64,000 bases of DNA from Caldithrix abyssi DSM 13497 (GCF_001886815.1 NZ_CP018099.1:4462501-4526500), one strand, 5' to 3'; shown: positions 25,736-36,495, counted from the first letter of the stretch. Program-made: numbers and translations. Notes: generated by a model from the sequence alone, not told the origin.

Positions 25736-26720
25736 TTTTTAGTCCTCCTTTAACGTCCAATTGAAAAAGCGGCAAAATGCCTGTGGCTTCTTTATCGGTT
25801 ATCAGTTTGCGTCCAACCTTGGAAAGGATTTCACTCATCGTTTCCAGATAGAGACGTTGTCTGGTTACTTCTTTAGCTTTACGATATTCGTTGTACAACT
25901 GATTGAAGCGCGCCGCATCGCCCTGCGCTTCGTTCACGCGTTCCAGAGCGTAACCATGCGCCTCTTCAATGATTCTCAACGCCTCGCCGCGGGCTTTGGG
26001 AATGACCTTGTTGTATTCTGAACGAGCTTGATTAATTAGTTTTTCTTTTTCCTGCAGCGCTTCGTTAACCTCGTTGAAAGACGGTTTTACTTCATCAGGC
26101 GGATTCACGTCCTGCAAAACGATTTGATCCACTTTAATGCCCGTGTAGTATTGCGAAGCGAGCTCCTGCACCATTCGTTCGGCCGTGGTCGCAATTTCCT
26201 GACGCCCCACGGTCAATATTTCCGTTACGGTGCGATCGCCGATAATTTCGCGCATCACGGCTTCATTGATATCGCGAAAGGTTGTTTCCGCATTGCGCAC
26301 TTTAAACAGATACAGATAGGGATCGGCAATCCGGTATTGGACAATCCATTCCACTTCGGCGGCATTTAAATCGCCGGTGAGCATTAATGATTCTTCCTGA
26401 AAGCGTCTGCTTGAATACTCGCTTCTAACGCCGGCGCGCAAAGTACGGAACCCAAACTCTTGCTTTAACTGACGCTGAACGGGCACTTTGTAAACCGTTT
26501 CGATGCCGAACGGCAGCTTAAAGTTTAAGCCCGGATCAACGGTTCGTACGTATTTGCCAAAACGCACCACCACGCCCACTTCTTCTGCTCCAATGGTAAA
26601 CCAACTGGAAAAGAAAAGGACAATGAACAGGATTCCAAGCACCAGCCATTTGATGATTTTTGGCGAGAACTGGGGTACCTTGAAATCCTCAAGGTTAAAA
26701 TTTCCTGTATTGGCACTCAT
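25728..26720 (-). CDS. hflK: HflK, SPFH/prohibitin-domain membrane protease regulator
   Basis: 330 residues. One membrane helix (about 24-43, IKWLVLGILFIVLFFSSWF) precedes the SPFH domain (GAEEVGVVVRFGKYVRTVDPGL). The coiled region contains VNEALQEKEKLINQARSEYN and IPKARGEA, the HflK signature. AAGGAGGTACATTT precedes the ATG. It lacks the long Gly-rich N-terminus of the E. coli protein. It is the partner of HflC, encoded directly after it. Confidence 0.95.
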   Translation of the reverse strand: MSANTGNFNLEDFKVPQFSPKIIKWLVLGILFIVLFFSSWFTIGAEEVGVVVRFGKYVRTVDPGLNFKLPFGIETVYKVPVQRQLKQEFGFRTLRAGVRSEYSSRRFQEESLMLTGDLNAAEVEWIVQYRIADPYLYLFKVRNAETTFRDINEAVMREIIGDRTVTEILTVGRQEIATTAERMVQELASQYYTGIKVDQIVLQDVNPPDEVKPSFNEVNEALQEKEKLINQARSEYNKVIPKARGEALRIIEEAHGYALERVNEAQGDAARFNQLYNEYRKAKEVTRQRLYLETMSEILSKVGRKLITDKEATGILPLFQLDVKGGLKNE

Positions 26721-26855
26721 AAATGTACCTCCTTTTTAGTTTACTTTGTTTTTATAGTTACAGGGTATACAAACTAACCAATTTTTAATTCAATTCCTAT
26801 TTTATTGATTTAAAGACCGGGAGAAATTGAAAGAGTCCGATTGGCTAAAAGAATT

Positions 26856-27518
26856 TTACAACCACACCTGCCAGCGTTTTCGGGGTTCAAAGAACTTTAT
26901 TAACGTAAAGCCGGCGGCAAAACCTCCTATGTGCGCAAACCAGGCGACACCGCCCTGCAAACCGGGAATTAATGAGAGCCAACCGTTAAACAATTGAAAG
27001 ATAAACCAGAGGGAGAGTACAAAAACCGCAGGAACGTGAATAATATCGATGAAGAAGAAGATGAAAATCAGTATGGAAATGCGATTGCGTGGGAATTTTA
27101 AAAGATAGGCGCCCAGAACGCCAGAGATCGCACCGCTGGCTCCAACCATGGGAATGGTAGAGTTTGGCGCAAGAAAGGTTTGAAGCAAGGCCGCAGCTAC
27201 GCCGACCGTCAGATAAAACAATAAATAACGACCGTGTCCCAGTGTATATTCAATATTGTCGCCAAAGATGTAAAGATAGAGCATATTCCCGAACAGATGA
27301 CCCAGACCGCCGTGCATAAACATGGAAGTAAAAATGGTAAACGTGGCAAACGGCTGGTAGTCCAGAGAAAAGAATTTGGCCGGCACCAATCCATAGGTGT
27401 AAATAAAACTTTGTGTATGTTGCTGCCAGAAAAAATAGACCAGAATATTTAATGTAATTAACGCGTAATTAACGTAAGGTCGATATCCGCGTGGGCTTTC
27501 GTCCGCGATGGGAATCAT
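26856..27518 (-). CDS. Rhomboid family intramembrane serine protease
   Basis: 220 residues with six or more membrane helices. The catalytic Ser is in GASGAISG (Ser128) and the catalytic His in WFAHIGGFAAG (His196). HGGLGHLFGNMLYLYIFGDNIE (69-90) is the conserved loop with the oxyanion residues. It cleaves membrane proteins within the bilayer. It starts 3 bp after the stop of the M23 peptidase gene, with AAAGGAAATTAAGC as ribosome binding site, so the two are co-transcribed. Confidence 0.92.
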   Translation of the reverse strand: MIPIADESPRGYRPYVNYALITLNILVYFFWQQHTQSFIYTYGLVPAKFFSLDYQPFATFTIFTSMFMHGGLGHLFGNMLYLYIFGDNIEYTLGHGRYLLFYLTVGVAAALLQTFLAPNSTIPMVGASGAISGVLGAYLLKFPRNRISILIFIFFFIDIIHVPAVFVLSLWFIFQLFNGWLSLIPGLQGGVAWFAHIGGFAAGFTLIKFFEPRKRWQVWL

Positions 27519-27520
27519 GC

Positions 27521-29737
27521 TTAATTTCCTTTAATAAAAAAAACCAATGATTGTTTGCTCACGTTGCCTGCCCTATCCTGGACTTCCACAAGCAAACGAT
27601 GCTGGCCGGCTTTAAGCTTCCAGTGGGGTGTGGCAAGTACAAGCTTCCGTTCCGGGTCCCATTCCGGAATCATCCATTGATCATCAATAAAAATACGAAA
27701 GTTGAGATCAGAATCAAGTCCTGAGAGCGAATCAAATGCCGAAATTTTGACAAATTTTAGCGCCTTCAGCCGGGCATTGGGAGCGGGAAAAAGTATTTCA
27801 ACAGCGGGCGGAACGGTGTCGGCCGCGGCCACGATGGAGCCCAATCCTTTGCTGCGCATGACGATCGTTTGCCTGGCTGCGCCGCTTTGCCCACCGACAT
27901 AGCGCAGACCCTTTTCCGATACAAAACGATAAAGGCCCAGCGTTCTGGTCGGCAAAGGGGTGGAATCTGTTTTGACTACAATACGAACGCCCTTGCGAAA
28001 AGGCTGCGGATACCAGGAAAAATTGTACTCCGCACTGAGAATGGGCAGCGAATCCTTTAAAGTTAAAACAGAATCGTTTTTTCGGGCCGAAAATAGCAGG
28101 GTGTCGTAAACGGTCTGACCGGTGGTTTCAATTTGCAAAGAGTCGTTAAACAAGGCAATATGCTGGCTTTTTTCCGGAAACAGCACGGCAAAGTGAATGG
28201 TAGTGTCCAGCACGGTTTTCTGGAATTTTGCCACGCGCAGCTGCAGGGTTTGTTTGTCGCCCTCTCCGGGCGGGATGACCAGCTCCAGAAATCGGTCGTT
28301 TAAATTGGAAACCGGATGAATCACCACGCCGTTCAAACGCGTTTCAATGTCCAGTAAACTGGCATTTTGCGGCGGCGATAACTGCGCCACCCAGTATTTG
28401 CCGTAATTGATGAGTTTAAAAGCAATGGTGTCCGCGCTGTGCGCAAAATCGTTGAGCAGCGCAAAACGGCGGCCGTCGCTGGCAACGCCGACGATCTTTA
28501 TTTTTTTTGTTTGCACGGGATTTAGCGGCGCCTTGATTAAAATTTGCTGATTGTGCGGCCGGAATTCCTGCTGAACAATTTCGTAATACCGTACTTTTTG
28601 CCAGGCTCCGCCGGCGCCGGGATGCAGTAAATCCAGCGTGCGCAAATTACGGGGCAGCAAGGCTTTGACAAATAGCTGATCTTTTAAACGGCGCGCGTAA
28701 AGGATTTGCGGCGGCGGATTGAATGCCGGCAAAATGCGCCCCTTAACCACGCTTTGATTGTCCCAGAAATCTTTAATAATAATTTTAAAGTTTACTGGCT
28801 GTTTTTTTACGTAAATCACGCCCCCATCTGGCGCGGTGCGATAAAAATCAAGCTGGTTGTACGGTTCTTTAAATAACTTTAAAAAGCGTTTGTTTTGCAG
28901 CGCTTTTAAAGGATAGTAGATTCCGATATTGATTTGCGAGGTTTTGCTAAAATCAAGCGTATCGTATTTCGCCTCAAAAATCAGGCTGTCGTTAATGTAC
29001 AATTGCTCGCGGTAAAAGCCGTATTTGTTGTAAACGTCGTTGGCCCGATCGTACCCGCGGATGGCCAGACCGATTTTGCCCCGCGCGTACACGGTTTCGT
29101 TCAAAACGTAGATTCCATTCTCTTTTTTTAGCGGAATACTTTTGGGCAACACCGAACCATTGACGACGCTGTTTTTATTTAACGGAATGATGAGCAATTC
29201 CTGCAAGCGAGGCGCGATTTGATCTTTAACCCGCTCTCTGTAAAAATGCAGGGGATTCAGCGCCCGATGCTGCGCATCGCGTATTTCGAAATGTAAATGG
29301 GGAACGCCCGTTCCCGTTTGCCCGGTGTAAGCAATAATCTCTCCTTTTTTTACGGGCCAGCGCTTTGGACGCCAGTCAATGGTGTACCTTCGATTTTTAA
29401 GCTGAATCTGGCGCACCTTTTCTTCCAGTTTACGATTGAAGCGTTGCAGGTGAGCGTAAACGGCAAATCGACCGTCTTTTAGTTTTAAATAGATCACCTT
29501 ACCGTAGCCATGGGGCGAAACTCGAATGCGGTAAACCGTGCCGTCTTCGACGGCGTAAACCGCGTAGCCTTCCTGATTCCAGGTTTTGATGTCAATGGCC
29601 GAGTGGTAATGGCCGGGACGGTACTCACAGAAACTGGAGGTGAGATAGTCGCTGGCTGAGGTGGGCCATAAATAATTTTGCGCCTTTGCGCCGTGCCAGA
29701 TTAGAAGGACAAGCAGTATTTTGCCAAAGTTTTTCAT
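27521..29737 (-). CDS. M23 family (LytM-type) metallopeptidase with C-terminal beta domains, exported
   Basis: 738 residues. A signal peptide (MKNFGKILLVLLIWHGAKAQ) is followed by the peptidase domain at about 35-165: GHYHSAIDI (His45, Asp49), YAVEDGTVYRI, and GTGVPHLHFEIRD (His147, His149). All four zinc-site residues are present, so it is likely an active peptidoglycan or protein endopeptidase. The remaining 570 residues are beta-rich; the last 90 (VEILFPAPNARLKALKFVKI and KAGQHRLLVEVQDRAGN) resemble Ig-like folds. Co-transcribed with the rhomboid gene. Confidence 0.9.
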   Translation of the reverse strand: MKNFGKILLVLLIWHGAKAQNYLWPTSASDYLTSSFCEYRPGHYHSAIDIKTWNQEGYAVYAVEDGTVYRIRVSPHGYGKVIYLKLKDGRFAVYAHLQRFNRKLEEKVRQIQLKNRRYTIDWRPKRWPVKKGEIIAYTGQTGTGVPHLHFEIRDAQHRALNPLHFYRERVKDQIAPRLQELLIIPLNKNSVVNGSVLPKSIPLKKENGIYVLNETVYARGKIGLAIRGYDRANDVYNKYGFYREQLYINDSLIFEAKYDTLDFSKTSQINIGIYYPLKALQNKRFLKLFKEPYNQLDFYRTAPDGGVIYVKKQPVNFKIIIKDFWDNQSVVKGRILPAFNPPPQILYARRLKDQLFVKALLPRNLRTLDLLHPGAGGAWQKVRYYEIVQQEFRPHNQQILIKAPLNPVQTKKIKIVGVASDGRRFALLNDFAHSADTIAFKLINYGKYWVAQLSPPQNASLLDIETRLNGVVIHPVSNLNDRFLELVIPPGEGDKQTLQLRVAKFQKTVLDTTIHFAVLFPEKSQHIALFNDSLQIETTGQTVYDTLLFSARKNDSVLTLKDSLPILSAEYNFSWYPQPFRKGVRIVVKTDSTPLPTRTLGLYRFVSEKGLRYVGGQSGAARQTIVMRSKGLGSIVAAADTVPPAVEILFPAPNARLKALKFVKISAFDSLSGLDSDLNFRIFIDDQWMIPEWDPERKLVLATPHWKLKAGQHRLLVEVQDRAGNVSKQSLVFFIKGN

Positions 29738-29949
29738 TCATCTTTCCCGCTAAGCTTTTCCTCAATTGTTGAATTGGTATTATTACAAGTTATGGGTGAA
29801 AAATTCAAATAAATTTGCGCGCTTTTCCAAAAAAACTTTTTAGTTAACCCCAAAACACCCAAAAGAAGAAGCTATGACGCTAAAAAGGTATTGTGCGCAA
29901 ATTTTAGCGCTGCCAATATCGTTCAATGGTTGAATAGGTGATTGGACGC

Positions 29950-30310
29950 CGACCTGGCGGGATTTGAAAATTTTTGTGCTGCTGTATTGGTTGAATAGTT
30001 AATTAGTTGAATGGTTGAATAGAAATTTATAAATGCGCAAATATTGAACATCATTGGAGAAAAATTTCCAACGAACAGTTCTTCCTACTCCCCCAGATTC
30101 TTTTTTTGGGAAAGGGGGTGAGGGAAAGAAAAACTTTATAAAAATACATTGTCTTTGACTTTTGGGACAGCCCCGTAAATAGCGCCGATTTGCTTATTTT
30201 TAGTCTCAGAATAATTTTTTTAATCATTTTCTGCGATTATTTGCGTAATCTGCGAGAAAATTACTTTGCGCACGTTGTGGTTGATTTTGGTTGCGGCTTC
30301 GCTGCCTTGG
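29950..30310 (-). repeat. Composite intergenic repeat, copy C (inverted)
   Basis: In reverse it carries the blocks of copies A and B: TTTTCAAATCCCGCC, ATTCAACCATTCAACTAAT, the CCCTCACCCCCTTTCCC arm, GGGGCTGTCCCAAAAG, AAGCAAATCGGCGC, GAGACTAAAAA, GCGCAAAGTAATTTTC and the GCAGCGAAGCCGCAACC end. Identity to copy B is high over most of its length. It occupies the non-coding gap 29738-30559. Confidence 0.75.
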
Positions 30311-30377
30311 GTGAAAGGTTTTTCGCTTACGGCCGGGCTGCCTTAGTGGATAATTGTCTTCGATTGGGAGGAGAGAA

Positions 30378-30441
30378 GGAGCGCTCTGTCAGAGCGCTCC
30401 GATCTGCGGTGGAAAGCTGGCCCGGGGCAGCGCCCCGGGCC
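30378..30441. repeat. Pair of perfect GC-rich hairpins with triloops
   Basis: GGAGCGCTCT-GTC-AGAGCGCTCC at 30378-30400 and GGCCCGGGGC-AGC-GCCCCGGGCC at 30419-30441. Each has a 10-bp perfect stem. The region is much richer in GC than its surroundings and has no gene. Confidence 0.75.
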
Positions 30442-30550
30442 TCCATTGTAACGCCCATTGGCCCACTTAACCGCAAGAGCGGACCCCGCCTCGCGTGCAA
30501 GACAGCCAATCCGTTTAATAATGCCGACCGGCAGCCGCCAAATACAGCGC

Positions 30551-30574
30551 AAACGCGGCTTATTTGCCGCGTTT
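30551..30574 (-). terminator. Hairpin containing the lpdA stop codon
   Basis: AAACGCGGC and GCCGCGTTT pair around a 6-nt loop that holds the stop codon of lpdA. There is no T-run, so it may end transcription only weakly or protect the mRNA end. Confidence 0.4.
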
Positions 30575-31987
30575 CGGACGGTAAATATGCGTACTGGTAC
30601 CAAAGATCATTTCTGCCGTTTCCATTAGCGTTTCCGAAAGCGTGGGATGCGGATGGATGGTCATCTTTAAATCCGTGGCATTAGCCGCCATTTCAATGGC
30701 CAGCACGCCTTCGGAAATCAGCTCGCCCGCGCCCGGTCCGGCAATGCCCACGCCCAAAATACGTTTGCTTTCTGCATCCACAATCAGCTTGGTCAAGCCG
30801 TCGGTGCGATCCATGGTAATGGCCCGCCCGGAAGCGGCCCACGGAAAGCGCGCCACTTCCACCTTGCGTCCCTGTTTTTTGGCTTCCGTCTCGGTCAAAC
30901 CAGCCCAGGCAATTTCCGGATCGGTAAACACCACAGCCGGGATGGCCGCCGGCTCAAAGGCCGCCTTCTGGCCATGAATGGCTTCCACGGCCACAAAGCC
31001 TTCGTGCGAGGCCTTATGCGCCAGCATGGGTTCGCCGGCCACGTCTCCTATAGCGTAAATATTCGGTTCGTGCGTGCGACGCTGTTCATCCACCATGATG
31101 AAGCCCCGCTCATCGGTTTTAATGCGCGTGTTTTGCAGACCGATGCCGTCCGAGTTGGGCGTACGACCGATGGAAATCAACACGCGATCAAAGGTCTGTT
31201 CTTCTTGAGCGACGTTTTCGCCTTCAAAGCGAACGCGTACGCCGTTTTTTAAGGCCTTCATCTCTGCCACACGCGTGTTAAGCATGATAGAGGCAAATTT
31301 CTTTTCGATGCTTTTGTACAGTACGTTGCTTAAATCTTTATCGGCGCCGGGCAAAATGTTAGGCAGCATCTCCACCACATGCACCTTACTGCCCAGGGCG
31401 GCGTAAACCGTACCCAGCTCCAGTCCAATGTAGCCCGCGCCGATGACCAGCAAGTTTTCTGGCACTTCTTCAAGGTTCAGCGCCCGGGTTGAATTCATCA
31501 CACGCGGGCTATCGAGGGAAAGCGCCTGGATTTTTGCCGGACGCGAGCCCGTGGACAGGATGGCGTAATTGAATTGCAATTGGCTTTTTTGACCGTCAAC
31601 GCCGATGATCTTTAAGGTATTGGCGTCCAAAAAGCTGGCCGTTCCACGTATGTGTTTGATTTTTCGCTGTTTGACCAGCATGCCCAGTCCGCCCGTTAAG
31701 CGCTGCACCACGCTCTCTTTCCAGCTGCGCAGTTGATCCAGATCGATCTGTGGTTTTTGAAAATGAATGCCCCAGCGCGCGGCTTCCTGGCTTTCGTTCA
31801 ATAATTTGGCCACGTGTAATAGAGCCTTGGATGGAATGCATCCCCGGTACAAACAAACGCCGCCCGGATTAACTTCGGGATCGATGATGGTTACGTCCAT
31901 ACCCAGATCAGCGGCCAGAAAGGCGGCCGCGTATCCACCGGGCCCGGCTCCGATAACGGCTAAATGAGTTTTTAATGTTTCAGACAT
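30560..31987 (-). CDS. lpdA: Dihydrolipoamide dehydrogenase (E3)
   Basis: 475 residues. FAD motif VIGAGPGGYAAAFLAADLG (9-27); redox disulfide GGVCLYRGCIPSKAL (CX5C, in place of the common CX4C spacing CLNVGC); NAD motif VIGAGYIGLELGTVYAALG; C-terminal HPHPTLSETL with the active-site His-Glu pair. It reoxidises dihydrolipoamide of the pyruvate dehydrogenase complex, reducing NAD. Last gene of the aceE-aceF-lpdA operon, 22 bp after aceF. Confidence 0.95.
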   Translation of the reverse strand: MSETLKTHLAVIGAGPGGYAAAFLAADLGMDVTIIDPEVNPGGVCLYRGCIPSKALLHVAKLLNESQEAARWGIHFQKPQIDLDQLRSWKESVVQRLTGGLGMLVKQRKIKHIRGTASFLDANTLKIIGVDGQKSQLQFNYAILSTGSRPAKIQALSLDSPRVMNSTRALNLEEVPENLLVIGAGYIGLELGTVYAALGSKVHVVEMLPNILPGADKDLSNVLYKSIEKKFASIMLNTRVAEMKALKNGVRVRFEGENVAQEEQTFDRVLISIGRTPNSDGIGLQNTRIKTDERGFIMVDEQRRTHEPNIYAIGDVAGEPMLAHKASHEGFVAVEAIHGQKAAFEPAAIPAVVFTDPEIAWAGLTETEAKKQGRKVEVARFPWAASGRAITMDRTDGLTKLIVDAESKRILGVGIAGPGAGELISEGVLAIEMAANATDLKMTIHPHPTLSETLMETAEMIFGTSTHIYRPKRGK

Positions 31988-32009
31988 TTTTTCTCCAATT
32001 TTAGCGAGT

Positions 32010-33338
32010 TTACAGTGTTAATAAGAAAGGTTGCTCGAGCGCCTCGCAGATCCAGCGCAAAAAGCGCGCGGCGTCGGCCCCGTCGATCAACCGGTGATCG
32101 TAAGAAAGCGACAGAGGTAGCATCAGGCGCGGGACAAATTGCCCGTCTTTATAAACCGGTTGAATTTCCGAGCGCGAAACGCCCAAAATGGCCACCTCTG
32201 GCGCGTTTACCACTGGCGTAAAGCCGGTTCCGCCAATACCGCCCAGGTTGGAGATGGAAAAGTTGCCGCCCTGCATTTCGTCCGGCGTCAATTTGCGTTC
32301 TCGCGCTTTTTGAGAAATTTTGGCCAATTCCACCGCAAGCTCGGTAATACTTTTGGCCTCCACATTCTTCACCACGGGCACCAGCAATCCACGATCGGTG
32401 TCCACTGCCACGCCGATGTTAATGTATTTCTTAAAGATGATTTCATTTTTTGCCAGATCAATACTGGCGTTGAATTGCGGAAATTTTTTCAAAGCCAGCG
32501 CCACCACCTTCAGTAGAATGGCTGTTACAGTCAATTTACCGCCCGCCTGTTGCACCTGCTCGGAATACTTCTTCCTCAACGCCTCCAGATCGGTGATGTC
32601 GGCTTTGTCAAATTGCGTTACGTGCGGGATGGTGCTCCAGGCGTAGCTCAAGTGCCGCGCCGTGATTTCGCGCACTCTGTTCATGGGCTGGCGTTCGATC
32701 TCGCCCCATTTTTCGAAATCGGGCAGAGGTTCGGCCTGCACGCCGGTTGCCGCGCCGGCTTGCAGGGCGCGCTGTTTGTTCAGCATTTTAGAGTAGGCTT
32801 TAACGTCTTCGATGGAAATCCGTCCGCCAGGGCCTGTGCCGGGCACCTGGTTGATGTCGATGCCGATCTCGCGCGCAAATCTTCTGACCGAAGGCGCGGC
32901 CGGCGCCAGTTCGCCTGTTTTTCGTTCCACTTGCGGGGCGGCAGGAACATCCTCTTCAATGACCGGCGCGGGCTGCGCTGCGATAGGAGCTTCATCCGCG
33001 GCAGCGGGCATTTCAACGGAATCAGGAGCCACGCTGGTTTCAGGTGATTCTTTTTCTGTGGTCTCATCGGCTTTTTGCGCAGTCGGCTGCCCTTCATCCG
33101 ACTCTTCCTCGAAAATGAACATCGGCTCGCCGATCTTTACGTCCTGCCCCTCTTTAATCAGCACTTTTTTAACCGTGCCATTGACGGGCGAGGGCACCTC
33201 TATCACCGCTTTGTCCGTTTCCAGCTCGGCCAGGGGCTGATCGGCCGTAACGGAATCGCCTTCTTTTATCAGAACGGCGGCCACCCGCCCGGAAACGATG
33301 TTTTCGCCTAATTCGGGTAATTTAAATTCTATTGCCAT
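32010..33338 (-). CDS. aceF: Dihydrolipoamide acetyltransferase (E2 of pyruvate dehydrogenase)
   Basis: 442 residues. A single lipoyl domain at 1-77 has the lipoylated Lys in ETDKAVIEVP. An Ala/Pro/Glu linker follows. The E3-binding domain lies at about 145-180 (APSVRRFAREIGIDINQVPGTGPGGRI). The catalytic core covers about 220-442, ending with YDHRLIDGADAARFLRWI, which includes the active-site DHR..DG. It transfers acetyl groups to CoA. It lies between aceE and lpdA. Confidence 0.95.
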   Translation of the reverse strand: MAIEFKLPELGENIVSGRVAAVLIKEGDSVTADQPLAELETDKAVIEVPSPVNGTVKKVLIKEGQDVKIGEPMFIFEEESDEGQPTAQKADETTEKESPETSVAPDSVEMPAAADEAPIAAQPAPVIEEDVPAAPQVERKTGELAPAAPSVRRFAREIGIDINQVPGTGPGGRISIEDVKAYSKMLNKQRALQAGAATGVQAEPLPDFEKWGEIERQPMNRVREITARHLSYAWSTIPHVTQFDKADITDLEALRKKYSEQVQQAGGKLTVTAILLKVVALALKKFPQFNASIDLAKNEIIFKKYINIGVAVDTDRGLLVPVVKNVEAKSITELAVELAKISQKARERKLTPDEMQGGNFSISNLGGIGGTGFTPVVNAPEVAILGVSRSEIQPVYKDGQFVPRLMLPLSLSYDHRLIDGADAARFLRWICEALEQPFLLTL

Positions 33339-33375
33339 TTTTTAATTCCTCACTGTCGTTTGTCTGGTCAAACCG

Positions 33376-36048
33376 TTAACTGATCATGGGATTGGGTTTG
33401 TCCACATCCAGATCCATTTCTTTAATTGCCTTTTTCAGAACATCCATTTTGAGCTGTCCTTCTTTCCACAACATGTACAGAGTGGCGTAGGTGATGTAAC
33501 GGTAATCCACTTCAAAAAAGTCGCGTAAATGCCGTCTTCCGTCGCTGCGGCCAAAACCGTCGGTGCCCAGCGAGAACAACGGACCCGGCAGCCAGCGGGC
33601 GATCGACTCCGGCAGGGCTTTCACATAATCAGAAGCGGCCACAAACACGCCCTTGCTGTTTTTTAAGATTTTGCTTACGTAAGGTTCTTGCAAATTATCG
33701 GGATGAAACATATTGTGGCGTTCGGCCATCAAAGCGTCGCGATGCAATTCTTTGTAACTGGTAACGCTCCACACATCGGCAGCCACGCCGTATTTTTCGG
33801 CCAGGATATCCTGCGCTTTAAGCACCTGATTCAAAATGGAGCCGCTGCCCAGCAATTGCGCATGGAGTTTCGCGTTTTTCAGATTGGAAGATTTAAATAG
33901 GTACATGCCGCGAATGATGCCTTCTTTGATATTTTTCCGTTTAGGCATGGGCGGTTGAGGGTAATTTTCGTTCATTACGGTTACATAATAAAAGATTTTT
34001 TCCTGTTTTTCGTACATGCGCTCCAGACCATCTTCGATAATAACCGCTAACTCGTAGGCAAATGCCGGGTCGTAGGCCTTTAAATTGGGCACCGGATAAG
34101 CCAGCAGATGACTGTTTCCATCCTGATGCTGAAGGCCTTCGCCAGCCAGGGTGGTGCGACCCGCCGTACCGCCGATTAAAAAGCCGCGCGTTTGCATATC
34201 TGCGCCGGCCCACACCAGGTCGCCCACGCGCTGCAAACCAAACATGGAGTAGAAAATAAAGAAGGGGATGGTATTAATGCCATGATTGGCGTAAGCCGTT
34301 CCAGCGGCGATAAAAGAAGAGGTGGAGCCGGATTCGGTGATGCCTTCTTCAAAAATTTGACCGTCTTTGGCCTCTTTGTAGTACAGCAGGCTTTCGCTGT
34401 CCACCGGCTGATACAATTGACCGACATGGGAATAAATCCCCACCTGCCTGAAAAGCGCTTCCATTCCAAATGTGCGCGCTTCGTCGGGGACAATGGGCAC
34501 AATCAATTTGCCGATTTTTTGATCGCGCAGCAATTTAGAGAGAATGCGCACAAAGACCATGGTGGTCGAAACTTCACGCTCTTTTGTGCCTTCGTAAAAC
34601 TCGGAAAAGAGATCGTCCTTTGGCGTTACCAGTACGGCGCTGGTTGTGCGTCTGGTGGGAATAAATCCGCCCAGCGCCTGCCGCCGTTCCATCAAATAAC
34701 GCATTTCGCTGCTATCTGGAGAGGGTTTGTAAAAAGGAAGCTCGTCGATTTGTTCGTCGCTAATGGGAATGCCAAAGCGCGAGCGGAATTGACGTAATTC
34801 TTCTTCGTTTAATTTTTTCTGCTGATGGGTAATATTTTTACCTTCGCCGGCCTCGCCCATGCCGTAACCTTTTACGGTACGTGCCAGGATTACGGTGGGC
34901 GCGCCCTTATGGTTGACCGCCGCGTGATAAGCCGCGTACACCTTTTCCGGATCGTGTCCGCCCAGGCGTAATTTAGCCAGTTGTTCATCGGACAGATGTT
35001 CTACCAGTTTTAAAAGCTGCGGGTATTTACCCCAGAAGTGTTTGCGCAAATAGGCGCCGCCGCGCACCACGTAATTCTGGTACTCGCCGTCAACCACTTC
35101 GCCCATTCGTTTTACCAGCAGCCCGTCTTTATCTTTGGCTAACAGGGCGTCCCAGTCGCTGCCCCAGATGATCTTAATGACGTTCCAGCCTGCGCCGCGA
35201 AATACGGTTTCCAGTTCTTGAATGATTTTTCCGTTTCCGCGCACGGGGCCGTCTAACCGTTGAAGATTGCAATTGATAACAAAGATCAGGTTGTCCAGTT
35301 TTTCTCTGGCCGCCAGTGAGATGGCGCCGAGAGCTTCCGGTTCGTCGGTTTCGCCGTCGCCCAAAAACGCCCACACCTTTTCGCCGCCCGGTTTTTTCAG
35401 GCCGCGGTCTTCCAGATAGCGATTAAAGCGGGCCTGATAAATGGCCATCAGTGGGCCAAGCCCCATGGAAACCGTGGCAAATTGCCAGAAATCAGGTTTT
35501 AACCATGGATGGGGATAGGAGGGCAGCCCTTTGGCCGTTTTGTGGTACTCATGGCGAAAATTTTTCAATTCTTCAATGGAAATCCGTCCTTCTAAAAAGG
35601 CGCGCGCGTAAATGCCCGGCGAGGCATGTCCTTGAAAATAGACAAAGTCGCCGCTAAAATCCTGGCCCGGCGCGCGGAAGAAATGGTTAAAGCCCACTTC
35701 GTAAAGCGTGGCAGCCGAAGCGTAAGTGGAGATGTGTCCGCCAATGCCGTTTTCGATTCGATTGGCTCTAACCACCATAGCCATGGCGTTCCAGCGGATG
35801 ATGCTTTTGATCCGTCGTTCAATTTCGCGGCTACCGGGATAGGGCGGCTGCTCTTCTACAGGGATGGTGTTAATATACGGCGTATTGGCCGTAAAAGGCA
35901 TTTTTATGCCGGAAGCGTAAATCTGCTGTTGCAACTCGCTCATTAACTTTTTAACGCGCTCCGGGCCGCCGCGCTCGATCACATATTGGAGAGATTCCCG
36001 CCACTCCTGTAATTCTAAATCTTCTTCTTTTAAATTTTTCTGACTCAT
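33376..36048 (-). CDS. aceE: Pyruvate dehydrogenase E1 component, homodimeric type
   Basis: 890 residues, close to the 887 of E. coli AceE. Blocks include [44 protein letters not shown], the thiamine diphosphate motif [12 protein letters not shown], the [10 protein letters not shown] region, MKDEAR-like [18 protein letters not shown], and [19 protein letters not shown]. It decarboxylates pyruvate and acetylates the lipoyl group of AceF. First gene of the operon; 38 bp separate it from aceF. Confidence 0.96.
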   Translation of the reverse strand: MSQKNLKEEDLELQEWRESLQYVIERGGPERVKKLMSELQQQIYASGIKMPFTANTPYINTIPVEEQPPYPGSREIERRIKSIIRWNAMAMVVRANRIENGIGGHISTYASAATLYEVGFNHFFRAPGQDFSGDFVYFQGHASPGIYARAFLEGRISIEELKNFRHEYHKTAKGLPSYPHPWLKPDFWQFATVSMGLGPLMAIYQARFNRYLEDRGLKKPGGEKVWAFLGDGETDEPEALGAISLAAREKLDNLIFVINCNLQRLDGPVRGNGKIIQELETVFRGAGWNVIKIIWGSDWDALLAKDKDGLLVKRMGEVVDGEYQNYVVRGGAYLRKHFWGKYPQLLKLVEHLSDEQLAKLRLGGHDPEKVYAAYHAAVNHKGAPTVILARTVKGYGMGEAGEGKNITHQQKKLNEEELRQFRSRFGIPISDEQIDELPFYKPSPDSSEMRYLMERRQALGGFIPTRRTTSAVLVTPKDDLFSEFYEGTKEREVSTTMVFVRILSKLLRDQKIGKLIVPIVPDEARTFGMEALFRQVGIYSHVGQLYQPVDSESLLYYKEAKDGQIFEEGITESGSTSSFIAAGTAYANHGINTIPFFIFYSMFGLQRVGDLVWAGADMQTRGFLIGGTAGRTTLAGEGLQHQDGNSHLLAYPVPNLKAYDPAFAYELAVIIEDGLERMYEKQEKIFYYVTVMNENYPQPPMPKRKNIKEGIIRGMYLFKSSNLKNAKLHAQLLGSGSILNQVLKAQDILAEKYGVAADVWSVTSYKELHRDALMAERHNMFHPDNLQEPYVSKILKNSKGVFVAASDYVKALPESIARWLPGPLFSLGTDGFGRSDGRRHLRDFFEVDYRYITYATLYMLWKEGQLKMDVLKKAIKEMDLDVDKPNPMIS

Positions 36049-36274
36049 TGTATTTCCTTTTATTGTTAATTTACCGTTGTCAATTGAAACATAATTAACG
36101 CATTTTTTTTAAAAATATTTCCGGTTTTTTTCAAGTATGTATCGGTTCTCAAGTCGGCAATCGAATCGGCGCTGTTCAAGGGAAATTACACGCTACGCTT
36201 AAATATAATCAAATTCGGAGTGAAAACAAAGAAGGTGCTTTGCCAGGCAAATTAAAACGCCCCGCCGACCCGTC

Positions 36275-36495
36275 ATTCCCGCGAACGCGGGAATCCTCTC
36301 CATGCTTCGCTCCAACCGTCATTCCCACACAAGCAGGAATCCCTTCCGTGCCTGTTTCAACCCCACTCCGGATCGCTCCAAACGTCATTCCCGCGCAAGC
36401 GGGAATCCCCTCCATGCTTCGCTCCAACCGTCATTCCCACACAAGCAGGAATCCCCCCCATCTTTGTTCCAAACCTACTCTTGTTCGATTAAAAT
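36275..36495. repeat. Decayed leader-distal CRISPR repeats mixed with ATTCCC-N8-GGGAAT palindromes
   Basis: Two 30-nt degenerate CRISPR repeats are at 36354-36383 (23/30 identities) and 36466-36495 (24/30). Less clear remnants end at 36315 and 36428 (TTCGCTCCAAC). Palindromes ATTCCC-N8-(G/A)GGAAT lie at 36275, 36321, 36387 and 36433, spaced 46, 66 and 46 bp. The last degenerate repeat is 66 bp before the first intact one, the normal period of the array. Confidence 0.75.

Noticed and set aside
32015-36000. Long antisense open frames over aceE, aceF and lpdA
   Set aside because: They shadow the clearly identified pyruvate dehydrogenase genes and lack coding features of their own.
36275-36452. 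A second, separate CRISPR array
   Set aside because: The units are irregular (46/66 bp) and share palindromes, not unique spacers; they fit better as the decayed end of the main array.
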